DNA of 64,000 nucleotides from Quercus robur. Lineage: Eukaryota > Streptophyta > Magnoliopsida > Fagales > Fagaceae. A program made the position numbers and the translations under genes. Shown here piece by piece: positions 1-10,518 of the stretch (the first letter of the stretch is position 1; each line of letters starts with the position of its first letter). The notes below the pieces were generated by a model. The model was not told where the DNA came from and made no database searches. It saw nothing but the letters and a program-made list of their open reading frames with translations. Location: positions 74,439,834 through 74,503,833 of the forward strand of contig NC_065538.1 of NCBI RefSeq assembly GCF_932294415.1, given 5' to 3'.

Positions 1-427
1 GGAGAAAGATTGTATAGTGCAGAGAATCAGTATTTTGGGTTCTTACAGGCCTAATACGCCCCAGGATCCCACGACAGTACGCCCGGGGTACCAAGTGAAG
101 GAAATCTTTAAAATGTTTATACGAATAAAAGATAAGCCTTAAATATTCTATTTCAATCTCTTTCTCATTGTGAATATTATGAATATCTATTTTACTTATT
201 TTGTAAGAATAAATGGTCATTTTATGATACTAAAACACTTATAATGGTATTTTATTGCTTAGGAGGAATCGCATTTTTGCCTTGAGGAGATTTATGTGAC
301 TTGCGCACAACTTGGTTTGTAATTAGCCCCCATTTAGCTGCGGTGAACCAAGCCCAGTCCATTAAACTACAACTATTTGGCCCAGGATCCTTGGGCCTAT
401 GTGCTAAAGAAAAAAAGCACTTTCACA
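1..427. other. Unassigned left-edge sequence
   Basis: No convincing gene. A GC-richer first 105 bases gives way to AT-rich sequence. The interval abuts the point where homology to the right-hand LTR of the adjacent gypsy element begins. It may be a different LTR or an older insertion that truncated that element, but I could not match it to anything else in the window. Confidence 0.4.
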
Positions 428-548
428 AGGGTCGTCCTTTGTTGGGACTGATCGTCCCCCTGGGATTGGTTGTCCCTCTTGAGAAGCGTTCTTCCCTTCC
501 GAGTCTTAGTCGTCCTTTTCTAGGGTAGGTCTAAAATTTTTCTCATCA
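428..548 (-). repeat. Truncated 3' LTR of the gypsy element
   Basis: This stretch matches the end of the right LTR (about 8812-8956): the GATCGTCCCCCTGGG core, the GAAGC(G/A)TTCTTCCCTTCC block and the closing CTCATCA. The left copy lacks one internal repeat of the 'GATCGTCCCCCT' motif that the right copy has. Upstream of 428 the similarity stops, so about 500 bp of LTR are missing or replaced. Confidence 0.75.
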
Positions 549-740
549 GTTGCCCTCTACTCCGTTTGTCGTCGGGATGTTTGACAGGTCGCGGAGTTGA
601 CATAAATGCCTGGTCTTGTGTGCGTCATAAATAGGGGTTTAGGGGTAATTATGTCTTTCTGATGGGGCAAGTGACACGTGTCACCTTCTAATTCATGGAA
701 TTAGACGTCGCAGCGCTTCATTTTCTTTGCCATGTCATCC

Positions 741-748
741 TATAAATA
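741..748 (+). promoter_or_regulatory. TATA box of the antisense ORF
   Basis: TATAAATA lies in a GC-richer stretch about 250 bp before the ATG at 998 and is followed by a pyrimidine-rich leader (about 830-930) typical of plant 5' untranslated regions. This suggests the plus-strand ORF has its own promoter inside the element, opposed to LTR transcription. Confidence 0.5.
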
Positions 749-997
749 GTCCAATGCCGTTATTATCCTCATTATCTAAATATTCTCCCATCTTAATCCC
801 AGAGCTCAGTCATCGGTTTTTCGCTTCGTTGGTATACCTACTTCGTTGGTTTTATTATTCATCCGTTTCTTAGGTATGCTTCGTCAGTCTATCTTTTTCT
901 CTTTTCCACTCTCTCTTTTCCTTTTCTTTTTTGTTGGTTTGTACACGTAGGAAGTTGAGTAGAATCTTAGTTTTCATTTGTCGCTTGTAGGTAGGGG

Positions 998-2887
998 ATG
1001 TCTGGAGATAGTGAAGCGACGAGTGAGCGTACCCTATTGATCTGCATGGGTTTGGAGGACAACTTGTCTAGTCCTAGGCCAGAGTATTCTTTTGACGACT
1101 TGTCGGTATTCGATAGGAGTTCATCCTCAGAATCCTCGTCGGGGGAGGCTAGCCTGTTAGGGCAACAACTGCGGGATGTCATTTTGCCCAATGATTGGTC
1201 CATTCATGATTTTCCTGTAGATATGAGTGACGAGGTCTTTGGTAGGCTAAGACCCCGTTTTCAAATGCCTGACAATGTGCCTATTAGGAAGGGTGATTTA
1301 GGAGAGAAGTGTTATGATAGGAAGTCATTCGGCGTAGGCTTTTACGAGGCTGCCTTCATAGTGGGGCTTCGTCTGCCTTTCACCACCTTTCATCGTTGGT
1401 TAGCCTTTTACTTGGGTGTGTTTGTTAGTCAGATAGCCTTGAACGCTTGGAGGATTTTCATCAGGGCTGAAGTGCTATGGGGACAACACAGTGGGGGCAA
1501 TCGTTCCTTTACTTTGGAGGAGTTTTTCCATTGCTACAAACCCTAGGAAATTCCCCAATCCAAGGGTTTTTACAATTTTGTGTGTCATCGGCCTGCCCTA
1601 AGGTTGATATCTGACATGGCCGATTCTAATTGTTTGTGGAAGGCCAGTGCAAGGGGTTAATTGGGTTTGTAGCCTCGACGAGTGGAATAGTGTAGGGTCT
1701 TTTTATGATCATTCTTAGGGGCAATTACTCAAGTCTGGTGAGTCGTCAGTTTACTCTTGGGTCGTCGGTATGCACTTATCGTTGATTTGACTAATTTTTT
1801 GTTTTGTTTCAGCCAAAGCTTGCTCGACAATCCTTCCTAAGCAAAATGCCTTTTTGGAGAGGGTTTTTGAGATTCCCTTTGAGGAGAGGTCTTGGAAGAA
1901 GCTTGTTAATTTAGACACACTTTATGCCTACTGTGGTGGACCCGTCCCCACCAAGGAAGCCCAACGACTAGACCGCTTTTCGAGAATTCGTAAGTGCTTT
2001 TCTTTCATTTGTCATGCTTTTTTGTTTTAGCTTGGACCCATGCACTTTCTAATATACTTGTCGGTTTCAGAGATGGAGTCATCAAAGAGTAAGCAAGCAG
2101 CAAAAAATAGACAGGAGGAGATTAAGAAGGCCGCCGCCTTGAGAGTCCAAGGTGGGGGGTTGTCGGCTTAAGCCCCTTATGCCTCCAAGAAGAGGAAGCA
2201 CACCCCTGACATTCAATTATCGGGCAAGGGCGCCGACAGTTCATCCATTTATCTGAAGGTACGCGAGGTGCTTGCGGATGCTCCTCGTCACAGAGTTGGG
2301 AAGGGTCTCATAACCTCCCAGGGCCATGTCGTTCCTCCTCCCCTTCCCTTGCTGGTGAAGGATAAGGAATATGCTGTGGACATTACCCGTTTTATTGTTC
2401 AAGACGCTAATTTGGATGAGTGCTCGGAGCATGAGACAGACCCTTTAGGCGACTCTGATCTCCATGATATGATGAGGGTAAGTCTATTCATTCATCCCTT
2501 AGCTGTTAGGTTGTCCTTTTATTTTGATCGTCGCTTTACTTTGATCGTCTCCTTACTTTGATCGTCCATTTACCTTAATCATCTCCTTACTTTGATCGTC
2601 TCTCCTGACTTTGATCGTTTTTCCTTACTTAGGGCTTGGTGAGGATACGTGCTTTACAGGTCCATTGTGCATCCAGGGAGGTGTCGATTAAACTCTTGAA
2701 GGAGCGCATAGGGTCCGAAGTGGATGCCTTGAAGAAATTTAAGGAATCTTCTCGAACCCTTGGCCAGGAGATGGTTGATCTAAAGGCCAAGCTGAAAGGG
2801 ATGACCCACCAGGCCGACGATTTAGTGAAGGAAAATGCTTTTCTAAAGTCTGAAGCGGCTGCACTCCATGAGCATATGGGAAGGTGA
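998..2887 (+). pseudogene. Antisense ORF of Tat-type element (putative gypsy-type transposon domain), multi-exon, broken
   Basis: The first ORF (998-1546) opens with a Ser/Glu-rich stretch and then a domain I recognise as the plant 'putative gypsy type transposon' family (Transposase_28-like). Visible motifs include YEAAF, GLRLPF, NAWRI and FTLEEFFHCYKP. A TAG at 1544-1546 interrupts it, but the same frame continues sensibly (EIPQSKGFYNFV...) to about 1660, so this is a nonsense mutation. Further exon-like pieces follow good splice signals: about 1812-1989 (CAG before, GTAAGT after), about 2071-2480 (a Lys-rich charged segment with another stop) and about 2633-2887, whose product is an acidic/basic coiled coil (EVDALKKFKESS, KENAFLKSEAAAL). 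Function in the element is unknown. The family is known only as an accessory ORF of Tat-like elements. Confidence 0.7.
2515..2632 (+). repeat. Short tandem repeat in an intron of the antisense ORF
   Basis: Five or six copies of a roughly 20-bp unit built on 'TTTGATCGTCTCCTTAC' lie between exon-like segments. The same GATCGTC word recurs in the LTR and in the downstream repeats, so the repeats probably arose within the element. Confidence 0.6.
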
Positions 2888-3227
2888 AAGAGGAGGCCAT
2901 TGAGGGGTATCAGGGATCTCAACCCTACTTCAATGAGATGGGGGGTTACTATGGGGACGATTTCGAGGACTTTCGAAAACAGACCGTCCTTATGTTTCTA
3001 GACTTGGACTTTTCCTAGATCCAGATCAAGCTTATTGCCCCGACGACTCCTGCTGCTAACGACGATCCTTCTGCAGGTCCTTAAAAGACATTTTTATTTG
3101 TATTCCCTTTTTTTTTTATCAACTTTTTATTTGTAAGTTAAGAACAATGATGGCCCCTTGTTTTGGGCTGACACTTCATACTTTAACCTTTTATAACATA
3201 TTTTGCGCAAGTGTTGATGTTCGTCAG

Positions 3228-3475
3228 TTTACTTTGACTTTTGAATCGTCAGTTTATTACATTTTTGTTAAATCGTAGGTTAACCATAATCCATTATTAA
3301 ATTGTTGGTTTACATTGACTTTTGAATCGTCAATTTATTTTATTTGAATCGTCGATTAACCATAATCCATTATTGAATCGTCGGTTTACTCTGACTTTTG
3401 GATCGTCAATTTATTACGACTTTGTTTGAATCGTTGGTTCATCATAGTCTATTACTGAATCGTTGGTATACCGTT
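3228..3475 (+). repeat. Tandem repeat, about 80-bp unit, three copies
   Basis: TGACTTTTGAATCGTCA recurs at about 3235, 3316 and 3392, spaced 76-81 bp, with GATTAACCATAATCCATTAT in between. The copies are diverged. The block lies between the antisense ORF and the RNase H remnant, where Tat/Ogre-type elements commonly carry arrays. Confidence 0.65.
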
Positions 3476-3630
3476 GGTTCAGCGGTCTTTATTTCTTTGT
3501 TAGGTACTCAAGTCCGATGATTCGTTGATCATCTCATCTAATACATTCTGCCCCCCTCCCCCCCCCCCCCAGTCGTCGAGTTACCCCCTTTTGGATTTTG
3601 GTCAAGATTAGGTATGCTAACGTCCAATCC

Positions 3631-4050
3631 ATAGGTGGGACTTAGGACTTGGTTAGGTGCGCGAGGGCATCCTTGATCATCGGTCATCCCTTAGGTAGGA
3701 CTTAGGATTGGATCAGGTGCATGAGGGCATCCTTAATTGTCTGTCCAACCCTTAGGTGGGACTTAGGATTTGATGAGGTGCACGAGGGCATCCTTGATCG
3801 TTGGTCTAACCCTTAAGTAGGACTTAGGATTTGATCAGGTGCACGAGGGCATCCTTGATTGTCACTCCAACCCTTAGGTAGGACTTAGGATTGGATTAGG
3901 TGCACGATGGCATCCTTGATCGTCTGTCCAACTCTTAGGTGGGACTTAGGATTTGATCAGGTGCACGAGGGCATTCTTGATCGCCAGTCCATCCCTTAGG
4001 TAGGACTTAGGATTGGATCAGGTGCACGAGGGCATCCTTGATCGTCTGTC
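3631..4050 (+). repeat. Tandem repeat, 61-bp unit, seven copies
   Basis: CTTAGGA recurs at 3641, 3701, 3762, 3823, 3884, 3945 and 4006, a nearly constant 61-bp period. Each unit also contains AGGTGCACGAGGGCATCCTT with few changes. The units alternate slightly (GATTGGATCAGG against GATTTGATCAGG), hinting at an older 122-bp higher-order step. No ORF runs through it. It is part of the untranslated 3' region of the gypsy element. Confidence 0.85.
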
Positions 4051-4249
4051 TACCCCTAAAATAGGGTTTCGATTTTTATAAGCCTTTCCTCATTTGTAGG
4101 TAATAATAATTCCCTTTAAAATAACTAGATAAAAATGTCGATAACTTGCTGTTTAATTAGCCAAAAAGCTAGTCTGTCAACTACTTAAAAAAGAAAGAAA
4201 GCGATAACATAAGTGATAAAATCTGTATCTCCCGTTCTTAAGGTAAGCG

Positions 4250-5346
4250 ATGATTGGAATAGTCCAGTCAGCACCCCTTGGAATCATCTGTATCTCCAAC
4301 TCTCCAATGGTAGGGTACTGTTGAACGAAGGATAGGATCTGTTGGTCAATCACAATGTATTCCGTGATGCAATCTTAGCCAATCTGTCAGCGTGTTCGTT
4401 CTCTCCTCTCGGGAATTGCAAAAATTTTACCTCAAAGGTTTGACTTGTCTGCCTCTTAATTAGGTCGAGGTACTTTTTCATTCATTCACCTTTGGCTTCG
4501 TAATCCCCATTGATGTGCCCAATGACAACCTAGGAGTTGCTATGAAGGACAACCGATGAGGCCCTAACTGCTTTGGCCAGATCAAGGCCCATGAGAATGG
4601 CCTCGTATTCGGCCTCATTATTAGTTGTTGGGAATTGGAGTCGGACGATGCATTTGATGATATCTCTTTCGGGGGATCGAAGGACCACTTCGATCCCTCT
4701 GGCTCGTTTGTTGGACGATCCGTCCGTTTGAACCTTCTAAGGGGTCGCCCCTCAATCGTTGGTCTCGCCTGTCATGAATTCTACAATGTAGTTAGCTAAG
4801 GCTTAGGCCTTAATCGCGGTCCTCGGGCGGTACCATATGTCGAATTTGCTTAGTTTTATTGCCCAAAGGACCAATCGTTCGGCGGCCCCTAGATTATCCG
4901 TTGTCTTCCGAAGAGGCTTGTCTGTTTGAACTACAATGGTATGGGTTTGGAAGTACGGCCTGAGCTTGTGGGCTGCCGTGATCAAAGCGAAGGGTAACTT
5001 TTCCATGGGGGATACCTTTCTTCTGCTTCCTTTAATGCTCAGTTGGTATAGTGCACGGGCAACTGCATGCGATCCTTATCTCAGATTAGGGTTGAATTGA
5101 CGACCATGGGGGATATGGCCAGGTATAGGAAGAGTTCTTCATTGGGTTTGGATGGACTTAGGAGTGGTGGGAGTATGCTTTCAACTCTTCGAATGCTTTC
5201 TGACTTTCATCAGTCCATTCAAATGCTTTCCTTAGAATTCTGAAGAATAGCAAACATTTGTCCGTTGCCCTCGAGACGAATCTGTTGAGTGTCGTGACTC
5301 TTTTGTTCAGGCTTTGTACCTCCTTGACGTTCTTTGGGGGGCTCAT
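4250..5346 (-). pseudogene. Gypsy RT connection and RNase H domain remnant
   Basis: In the minus-strand reading, 5158-5346 carries the end of the RT thumb (PPKNVKEVQSLN..., FEWTDESQKAFEELK). 4803-5006 carries the tether (MEKLPFALITAAHKLRPYF, and FDIWYRPRTAIKA in place of the usual Y-x-P-R-T-A-I-K). About 4400-4740 carries the RNase H core, with TTNNEAEYEAIL followed by a GLDLAKA-like helix. Stops and frame changes separate these pieces. This domain would remove RNA from the RNA:DNA hybrid in the active element. No intact integrase follows. Confidence 0.75.
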
Positions 5347-5359
5347 TTCTAAGATTGCT

Positions 5360-5950
5360 TAGATCTTATCGGGGTTTACTTCGATGCCACGATGGGACAC
5401 CATGAAGCCAAGGAACTTTCCTGACGATACCCCGAAGACACATTTGTTGGGATTGAGCTTCATTCCATAGAGGCGGAGATTTTTGAATATCTTTCTAAGA
5501 TCTTTCAAGTGATGATCTTCTTTCTTGCTTTTCACCAACATGTTGTCCATGTATACCTCCACGTTTCTTCCGATTTGTTGGAGGAACATTTTGTTCACAA
5601 GCCTTTGATATGTTGCCCCCGCGTTCTTTAATTCAAAGGGCATGACCTTATAACAAAAAAGGCATTGGCTAGTGACAAACAATGTCTTCTCTTGGTCCGA
5701 CTATTCAAGCTTGATTTGGTTGTACCCGGAGAAAGCATCCATGAAGCTTAACAATTGGTGCTCGGCAGTTGAATCCACAAGGAGGTCGATTTGTAGGAGG
5801 GGGTTGTCCTTTGGACAAGCTTTATTTAGGTCGGTGAAGTCCACACATATTCTTCACTTCCTATTTGCTTCTTGACCATAACCACGTTCGCCAACCATTT
5901 AGGGTAGTAAACCTCCCTAATAAAGCCTACATCTAACAACTTACGAACCT
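5360..5950 (-). pseudogene. Gypsy reverse transcriptase remnant
   Basis: The clear part is 5359-5682: MPFELKNAGATYQRLVNKMF, then EVYMDNMLVKSK, then NPNKCVFGVSSGKFLGFMVS and a G-I-E-V-N-P-D-K-I tail. These are RT motifs B to E. The polymerase box reads Y-M-D-N where active enzymes have Y-x-D-D, so the second catalytic Asp is Asn. Upstream, after a frameshift near 5682, 5690-5950 still reads as the fingers region (VYYPKWLANVV, then SWMLSPG for the usual SFMDAFSG). The enzyme is dead. Confidence 0.8.
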
Positions 5951-5956
5951 CTTCGG

Positions 5957-6802
5957 TTATGACATTGTCCCTTTCTTGAGCGAAGACTCATTTCCAACGG
6001 GCGGAAAGGATGGGGAAACATTAAGCTGGTGGATCATGATGCTCGGGTCAATCCCAGGCATATCTTCATGGCTCCAAGTGAAGATGTCTAGGTTGTTCCT
6101 TAGGAAACAAATTAGCCCATCCCGAATCAAAGGGCTGGCCTGTGTGCCGATGCCAGTTACCCGATCTGGGTGTCTTTCATCCAGGGAGATGGTCTCCAAT
6201 TCCTCCGTTGGCTCTACATTTACCCGTCACTCTTCAATGTTCATGGTGGTCACTTGTTCATCCATCTCCAGCATGGCTACATAGCATTCTCGGGCTTCCA
6301 TTTGATCCCTTCGAGCCTCTCTTATCCCATACTCTGTTGGGAATTTCAGTAGTAGGTGATATGTGGATGTAGCTACCTTCCATGCATTGAGTGTTGGGTG
6401 CCTTATGATGGCATTGTAAGTTGACGAACAATCCATTACTAAGAAAGTGACATCTCTTGTGATTTGTTGAGGATAGGTGTCGACGATGACTAGCAATGTA
6501 ACGGATCCGACGAGCATGACCTTCATTTCGTCGAAGCCCACCAGAGGGGTGTTTGTTGGGGTGAGCCGTTCCCTATTGATCCTCATTTGTTGGAAGGTTG
6601 GGTAGTAGAGGATGTCAGTTGAGCTTCTTTTGTCCACTAGGACTCGTCGAGTGTTGAAGTCCGCAATGGTCAGATTGATTACCAAGGCATCGTCATGTGG
6701 GTGATGGACTTGTCGGGCATCCTCCTCAATGAAGCTAATCATCGGATCGTCTATTCGAGAAAGTTTAGGCAGACGACTGGTGAGTTGAACATTTTGCACC
6801 AT
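5957..6802 (-). pseudogene. Gypsy aspartic protease region
   Basis: A 191-codon ORF (6227-6802) is followed by a frameshifted 80-codon piece (5957-6199). The protease-like core is VLVDKRSSTDILYYPTFQQM. In this lineage the usual motif is D-x-G-S-S-A-D-I-L, so the catalytic Asp is kept but the Gly is replaced by Arg. Downstream YNAIIRHPTLNAWKV matches the usual Y-N-x-I-x-G-R-x-x-L-x-x-x-x-A block with Gly-Arg replaced. The second piece (FLRNNLDIFTWSHEDMPGID) is the spacer that normally links protease to RT. Confidence 0.75.
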
Positions 6803-7099
6803 CTATAGGTATGTCTTCCTTATTTTCCTCGTGGATCCAATTGTGGCGCCTCCCTTGACGATCACTCTTATTCTCCAAGTGGTGTCCTAGGTCGCTCCTT
6901 AACTCGTCGATTTGGCTCTTTGTCCCTCGGTGGGTTTTCTCTTGCCCTTTCTCGCCCTACGAACCATTATAATTTTCCTTGTCTAATGAAGGCTTCTATT
7001 TGTTGCTTTAGGTCATAGCAATCGAAGGTGTTGTGCCCATGGTTGCGGTGGAAGTGGTAAGACTTATTCCTCGGTCTTTTGTTCGGGTCCCCCTTTAGC

Positions 7100-8194
7100 T
7101 TACTGGGCTATGCCAAAGTGGGCCCTGATCTGCATCAAGACTTGATTGAGTGGGGCATTGAGTGGAGTGAAGTTGGCCATTCGCCTTGGTGGGGGCCTTG
7201 ACCTTCGTTCGTCCCTTTTATCGCCTATTCTGGCTACCTTCCTTCCCCTCTTTGGACGGGGATTGTCATGCTTCTCTCGCTTCTTCAGTTCGCCCCTTTT
7301 AGCAATCACGCCATCCTCAGCATTCATATACTTTGTGGCTCGGTACAACATGTTAGCCATGATCTTTGGGTCATTCTTGTAAACTGAGAATAGGAACTTC
7401 CCAGATTGGAGTCCGTTGGTGAAGGCAGTGACCAGGACCTTATCATCGGCTTCGTCGATTAGTAGTGCCTCTTTGTTAAATCGAGTGACATATGACCTCA
7501 AGCTCTCGTCGTCTTGTTTCTTGATGTTTAGGAGGTTTGCCGAGGACCTCTTGTATCGTTGACCTCCAATGAAATGCGTGATGAAAAGCCCACTTAACTC
7601 CTTGAAGGTCGAGATGGTATTGGGAGCTATCTTACTGAACTATACTCGGGCTAGCCCTTTGAGAGTGGTAGGGAAGGCTTTGCACATGATTTCGTTCGGG
7701 ACCCCTTGCAAATGCATGATGGTTTTGAATGATTCTAGGTGGTCGAGGGGATCCCTTGATCCATCGTAGGCTTCCCCTTGAGGCATTCTAAACTTGGTTA
7801 GAAGGGGGAAAGATGTAACTGATGTAATGAAAGGAGAGTCGGTACGATGGACTAATTCATCCAAGCTAGTGGACACATGATCCTTCATGGCATTCATCAT
7901 CATATCCATCTTTTCTTTCATCATCTGCATCTCCTGCACCATGCGCAACGCGCTGACCTCTAGCTTGGAGGGACGACTGGTATCTTGCTGGTCGCATCTA
8001 CTGATGGCATTGCTTTCCTCTTGGTCGTTCCTCTCTTGATGGTCATTTGTCTGGGGATGATCATTGTTGTGTTCGTCCCTATTCTGCTTGTCATTCTGAT
8101 CGTTCGGCTCCTGATTGTTCTGCTGCTCCAGCTGTCGTTCCAACTCATGGTTCCGTTGAGTGAGTCGTTCAATTGCTACGACTAGGGTCTGCAC
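7100..8194 (-). pseudogene. Gypsy gag remnant
   Basis: 7640-8194 encodes a Gln/Asn/Asp-rich N-terminus, a Met-rich helix, then the gag core (KFRMPQGEAYDGSRDPLDHL, TIMHLQGVPNEIMCKAFPTT). 7100-7501, in another frame, continues it with FNKEALLIDEADDKVLVTAF, GLQSGKFLFSVYKNDP and a basic tail rich in Arg and Lys. A short stretch (7000-7090) reads as a His/Cys-containing piece but not as a clean zinc knuckle. Gag would form the particle. At least two frame breaks exclude a full product. Confidence 0.8.
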
Positions 8195-8309
8195 CTACCT
8201 CTTCAATGCATTGGACGGGTTCCCGGTCTTTTGGTTGGTGGTGGCCATTGATCGCATCTAGACCATACAATTCTTTGTCTTTGAAACGGCAATATGGCTT
8301 ATCACACGT

Positions 8310-8327
8310 TTCCCACAGATGGCGCCA
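8310..8327 (-). other. Gypsy primer-binding site
   Basis: On the minus strand TGGCGCCATCTGTGGGAA lies two bases inside the 5' LTR end (8330). TGGCGCC followed by TGTGGGAA is the usual primer-binding style of Tat-like plant elements. The exact tRNA cannot be fixed without a tRNA set. Confidence 0.7.
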
Positions 8328-8329
8328 AC

Positions 8330-8956
8330 TGACAATGCACAAAAATCGTTAGTGAGTTGATTTGTCCACACACGTGCCAATGGAGGTACCTGAAGAACAA
8401 AAGAGAAGAACCAATCAAAGGGCATCGGTGGGGTATCGGCCAAAGACCCTCCAAAGGTTAAGTCAGTAATAAAAGAATCTCTAAGAACTCAAGAGTGTAA
8501 GAGTTATGGAGAATTCACGTACCTCAAGAAGGGTAAGGTCTGTGGTTTATATAGTGGTAGAAAGCTGACCTGAATCCCTTGATACGGGGAAATTTCCTTG
8601 TAGAGAGAAGAGTCCTAAGATACTCGGGATCACCTTTCTATATATAAGAGACTTGATTGTGTGATAGGGTCTTTGGTCATGGTGTGCAAGTAATTTTCAT
8701 GCAAGGATGTGTGGATGGGCCCCACATATCTGTGGGGAAACCCTAGGTGACGGGTCGTCCGGACACCGGGGATCGTTTGGCCTAACGATCCTTTAAAGGG
8801 TTGTCCCTTGTTGGGATTGATTGTCCCCCTGGGATTGATCGTCCCCCTAAGACCGATCGTCCCCCTGTTGGGGTCGGTCGTCCCTCTTGAGAAGCATTCT
8901 TCCCTTCCAAGTCTTAGTCGTCCCTTTCTAGGGTAGGTCCAAAATTTTCCTCATCA
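8330..8956 (-). repeat. 5' LTR of the gypsy element
   Basis: 627 bp, bounded TG...CA (TGACAATGCAC at the left, CTCATCA at the right). The right-hand third contains three or four copies of a GATCGTCCCCCT-type motif. The left end lies next to the primer-binding site. The sequence following the right end begins TATAT. Confidence 0.8.
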
Positions 8957-10518
8957 TATATGTTAAAAACATAAAGAATATACAATTTAATTATTAGATG
9001 TTCAAAATATATACCCATGTTATTTTTTGTCAAGTTACTTTTATTTTTTTTATGGGAATTTTTTTTTGAGGGAGTTTATTTATTTATTTTTTATAGGAAG
9101 TTGAATCAAAATAATTTATACATTTTTGTTATCATTTTTGCTTAATAATACTATATTATGAGAATTATTTCGTAAAGTTATACCATTTGAAAGTTATTTG
9201 AGAATATAGTCTTTATTTATTTATTTTTTTTTTTTAACTCTTTTGTTAAAAAGATGACGTTGTTCAAGTGTAACTTGTTTCTTAATGTTGAAATAGCTAA
9301 TATGATGTGGCATATGGTTAAAGTGAAACTTGTCTCTTAAAAGTGACAAGTTCAACTTCTAGAATTTAGAATTTGAACATATTAGCTAGACTTGAGATAA
9401 AATTATGGGATAAAGTTGGTACCAAATTGGTTAATCCATGCATGGGTTAGCCTAACTTTGAATGAACCCCAATCAGGACTATCTACATGTCAGTCTGGGT
9501 CGGTTTTAAGGTCAAACTAATACTCGACTTGATCAAGTCTAGTTTAGGATCATATATTTTTTGTTTTGTTTTAATTTTTTAGCATTTGGAAGTTTTAACT
9601 GAATTTCTTGGTTCAATTTTTTTTTCTTGTTTATCAAGTTGTAATTCGGTCCTATGGTGAGAGTGACTCAACCGGCAACTCAAAACGTAATTCCCACGAG
9701 TGCTATGGTGACTCACACAAAAATTCCCACTCTATTTCTGCAACAAATAGCATAGCGATTCCCACGATAACTCTGACAATTAATTTCGAGTCCAATCAAG
9801 TTGCTTTAAATGTACTACCTAGGTAAGCTTTTTTATCTTCATAGAATTGACATTACGCTTATATAAATAAAATTATCAAAAAAATTATCAATTTTTCTTC
9901 TTCTCTGAGTTCAAGTTTAAGAATAGAGAGATGCCAGCAATTAAAATTTTGATTTAGGGTCTGATGAATCCATTTGTGAGAGAGAGAGAGAGAGAGAGAT
10001 TTGGGGTCCAATGAATTTAATGCTATTTTTTCCATTTAATAAGAAGAGGTAATGCCTTAAATAACTAATTTCTAAAGAATATTAATGATAAGACTATGAG
10101 TGTTTTTTCACCCTTAGATCCAATACAAATCAATGACCCAAAAAAGGTGTAACTTGAACCCATCTCAAATGGATTCAGATTCTCTAGATTTCCTAGGGTA
10201 CTCTACCAATAGATTTCCTTAAATTTTAATCACTCTTTTATGATTTAATAGTCTAGATTTTGTCATGTTAGCATTCCACTAACAGTACTCTTATATATAT
10301 ATATATATATATATATATTCATGTTGTAAACTTACCTAAATTTTCATATTCATCAATCTTGAAAATGCCAATTAAAACCCTAAGATCAAGCTTGTGCTAA
10401 TTCGTTAACTAAAACCACTTAACTGATAGAGGATATTCATTCAATTGAGTAAAAGTACATTATATATATGCAAATTATATTTAATACCTCAAGTTATAGA
10501 CGCTCTTGTTTATACCTT
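8957..10518. other. AT-rich intergenic DNA with microsatellites
   Basis: I see no gene. There is a (GA)n run at about 9980-9999 and a (TA)n run at about 10289-10318. A 72-codon ORF at 9608-9826 has no recognisable motif and is probably chance. Confidence 0.5.

Larger units (their letters stand above)
428..8956 (-). mobile_element. Decayed Ty3/gypsy retrotransposon, Tat-like lineage
   Basis: Read on the minus strand the order is 5' LTR (8330-8956), primer-binding site, gag, protease, reverse transcriptase, RNase H, two tandem-repeat blocks, a plus-strand ORF, and a truncated 3' LTR (428-548). An extra ORF in antisense between pol and the 3' LTR, together with tandem repeats there, is a known trait of Tat/Ogre-type gypsy elements. 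Both LTRs begin, in element sense, TGATGAG followed by an A-rich stretch and a run ending in ACC. I see no integrase between RNase H and the repeats, so it was deleted or the copy descends from a non-autonomous form. Every ORF carries stops or frameshifts. A possible 5-bp target duplication cannot be tested because the left LTR is incomplete. Confidence 0.85.

Noticed and set aside
2241-2432. 63-codon minus-strand ORF opposite the antisense gene
   Set aside because: Shadow of the plus-strand exon-like region; no motif.
3631-4050. CRISPR array
   Set aside because: 61-bp units are continuous without unique spacers, and the sequence is a plant nuclear retrotransposon.
5976-6372. Overlapping plus-strand ORFs
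   Set aside because: Opposite-strand shadows of the gypsy protease region.
7146-8185. Plus-strand hydrophobic ORFs (7146-7382, 7985-8185)
   Set aside because: Antisense readings of the Asp/Gln/Arg-rich gag; apparent membrane segments are an artefact.
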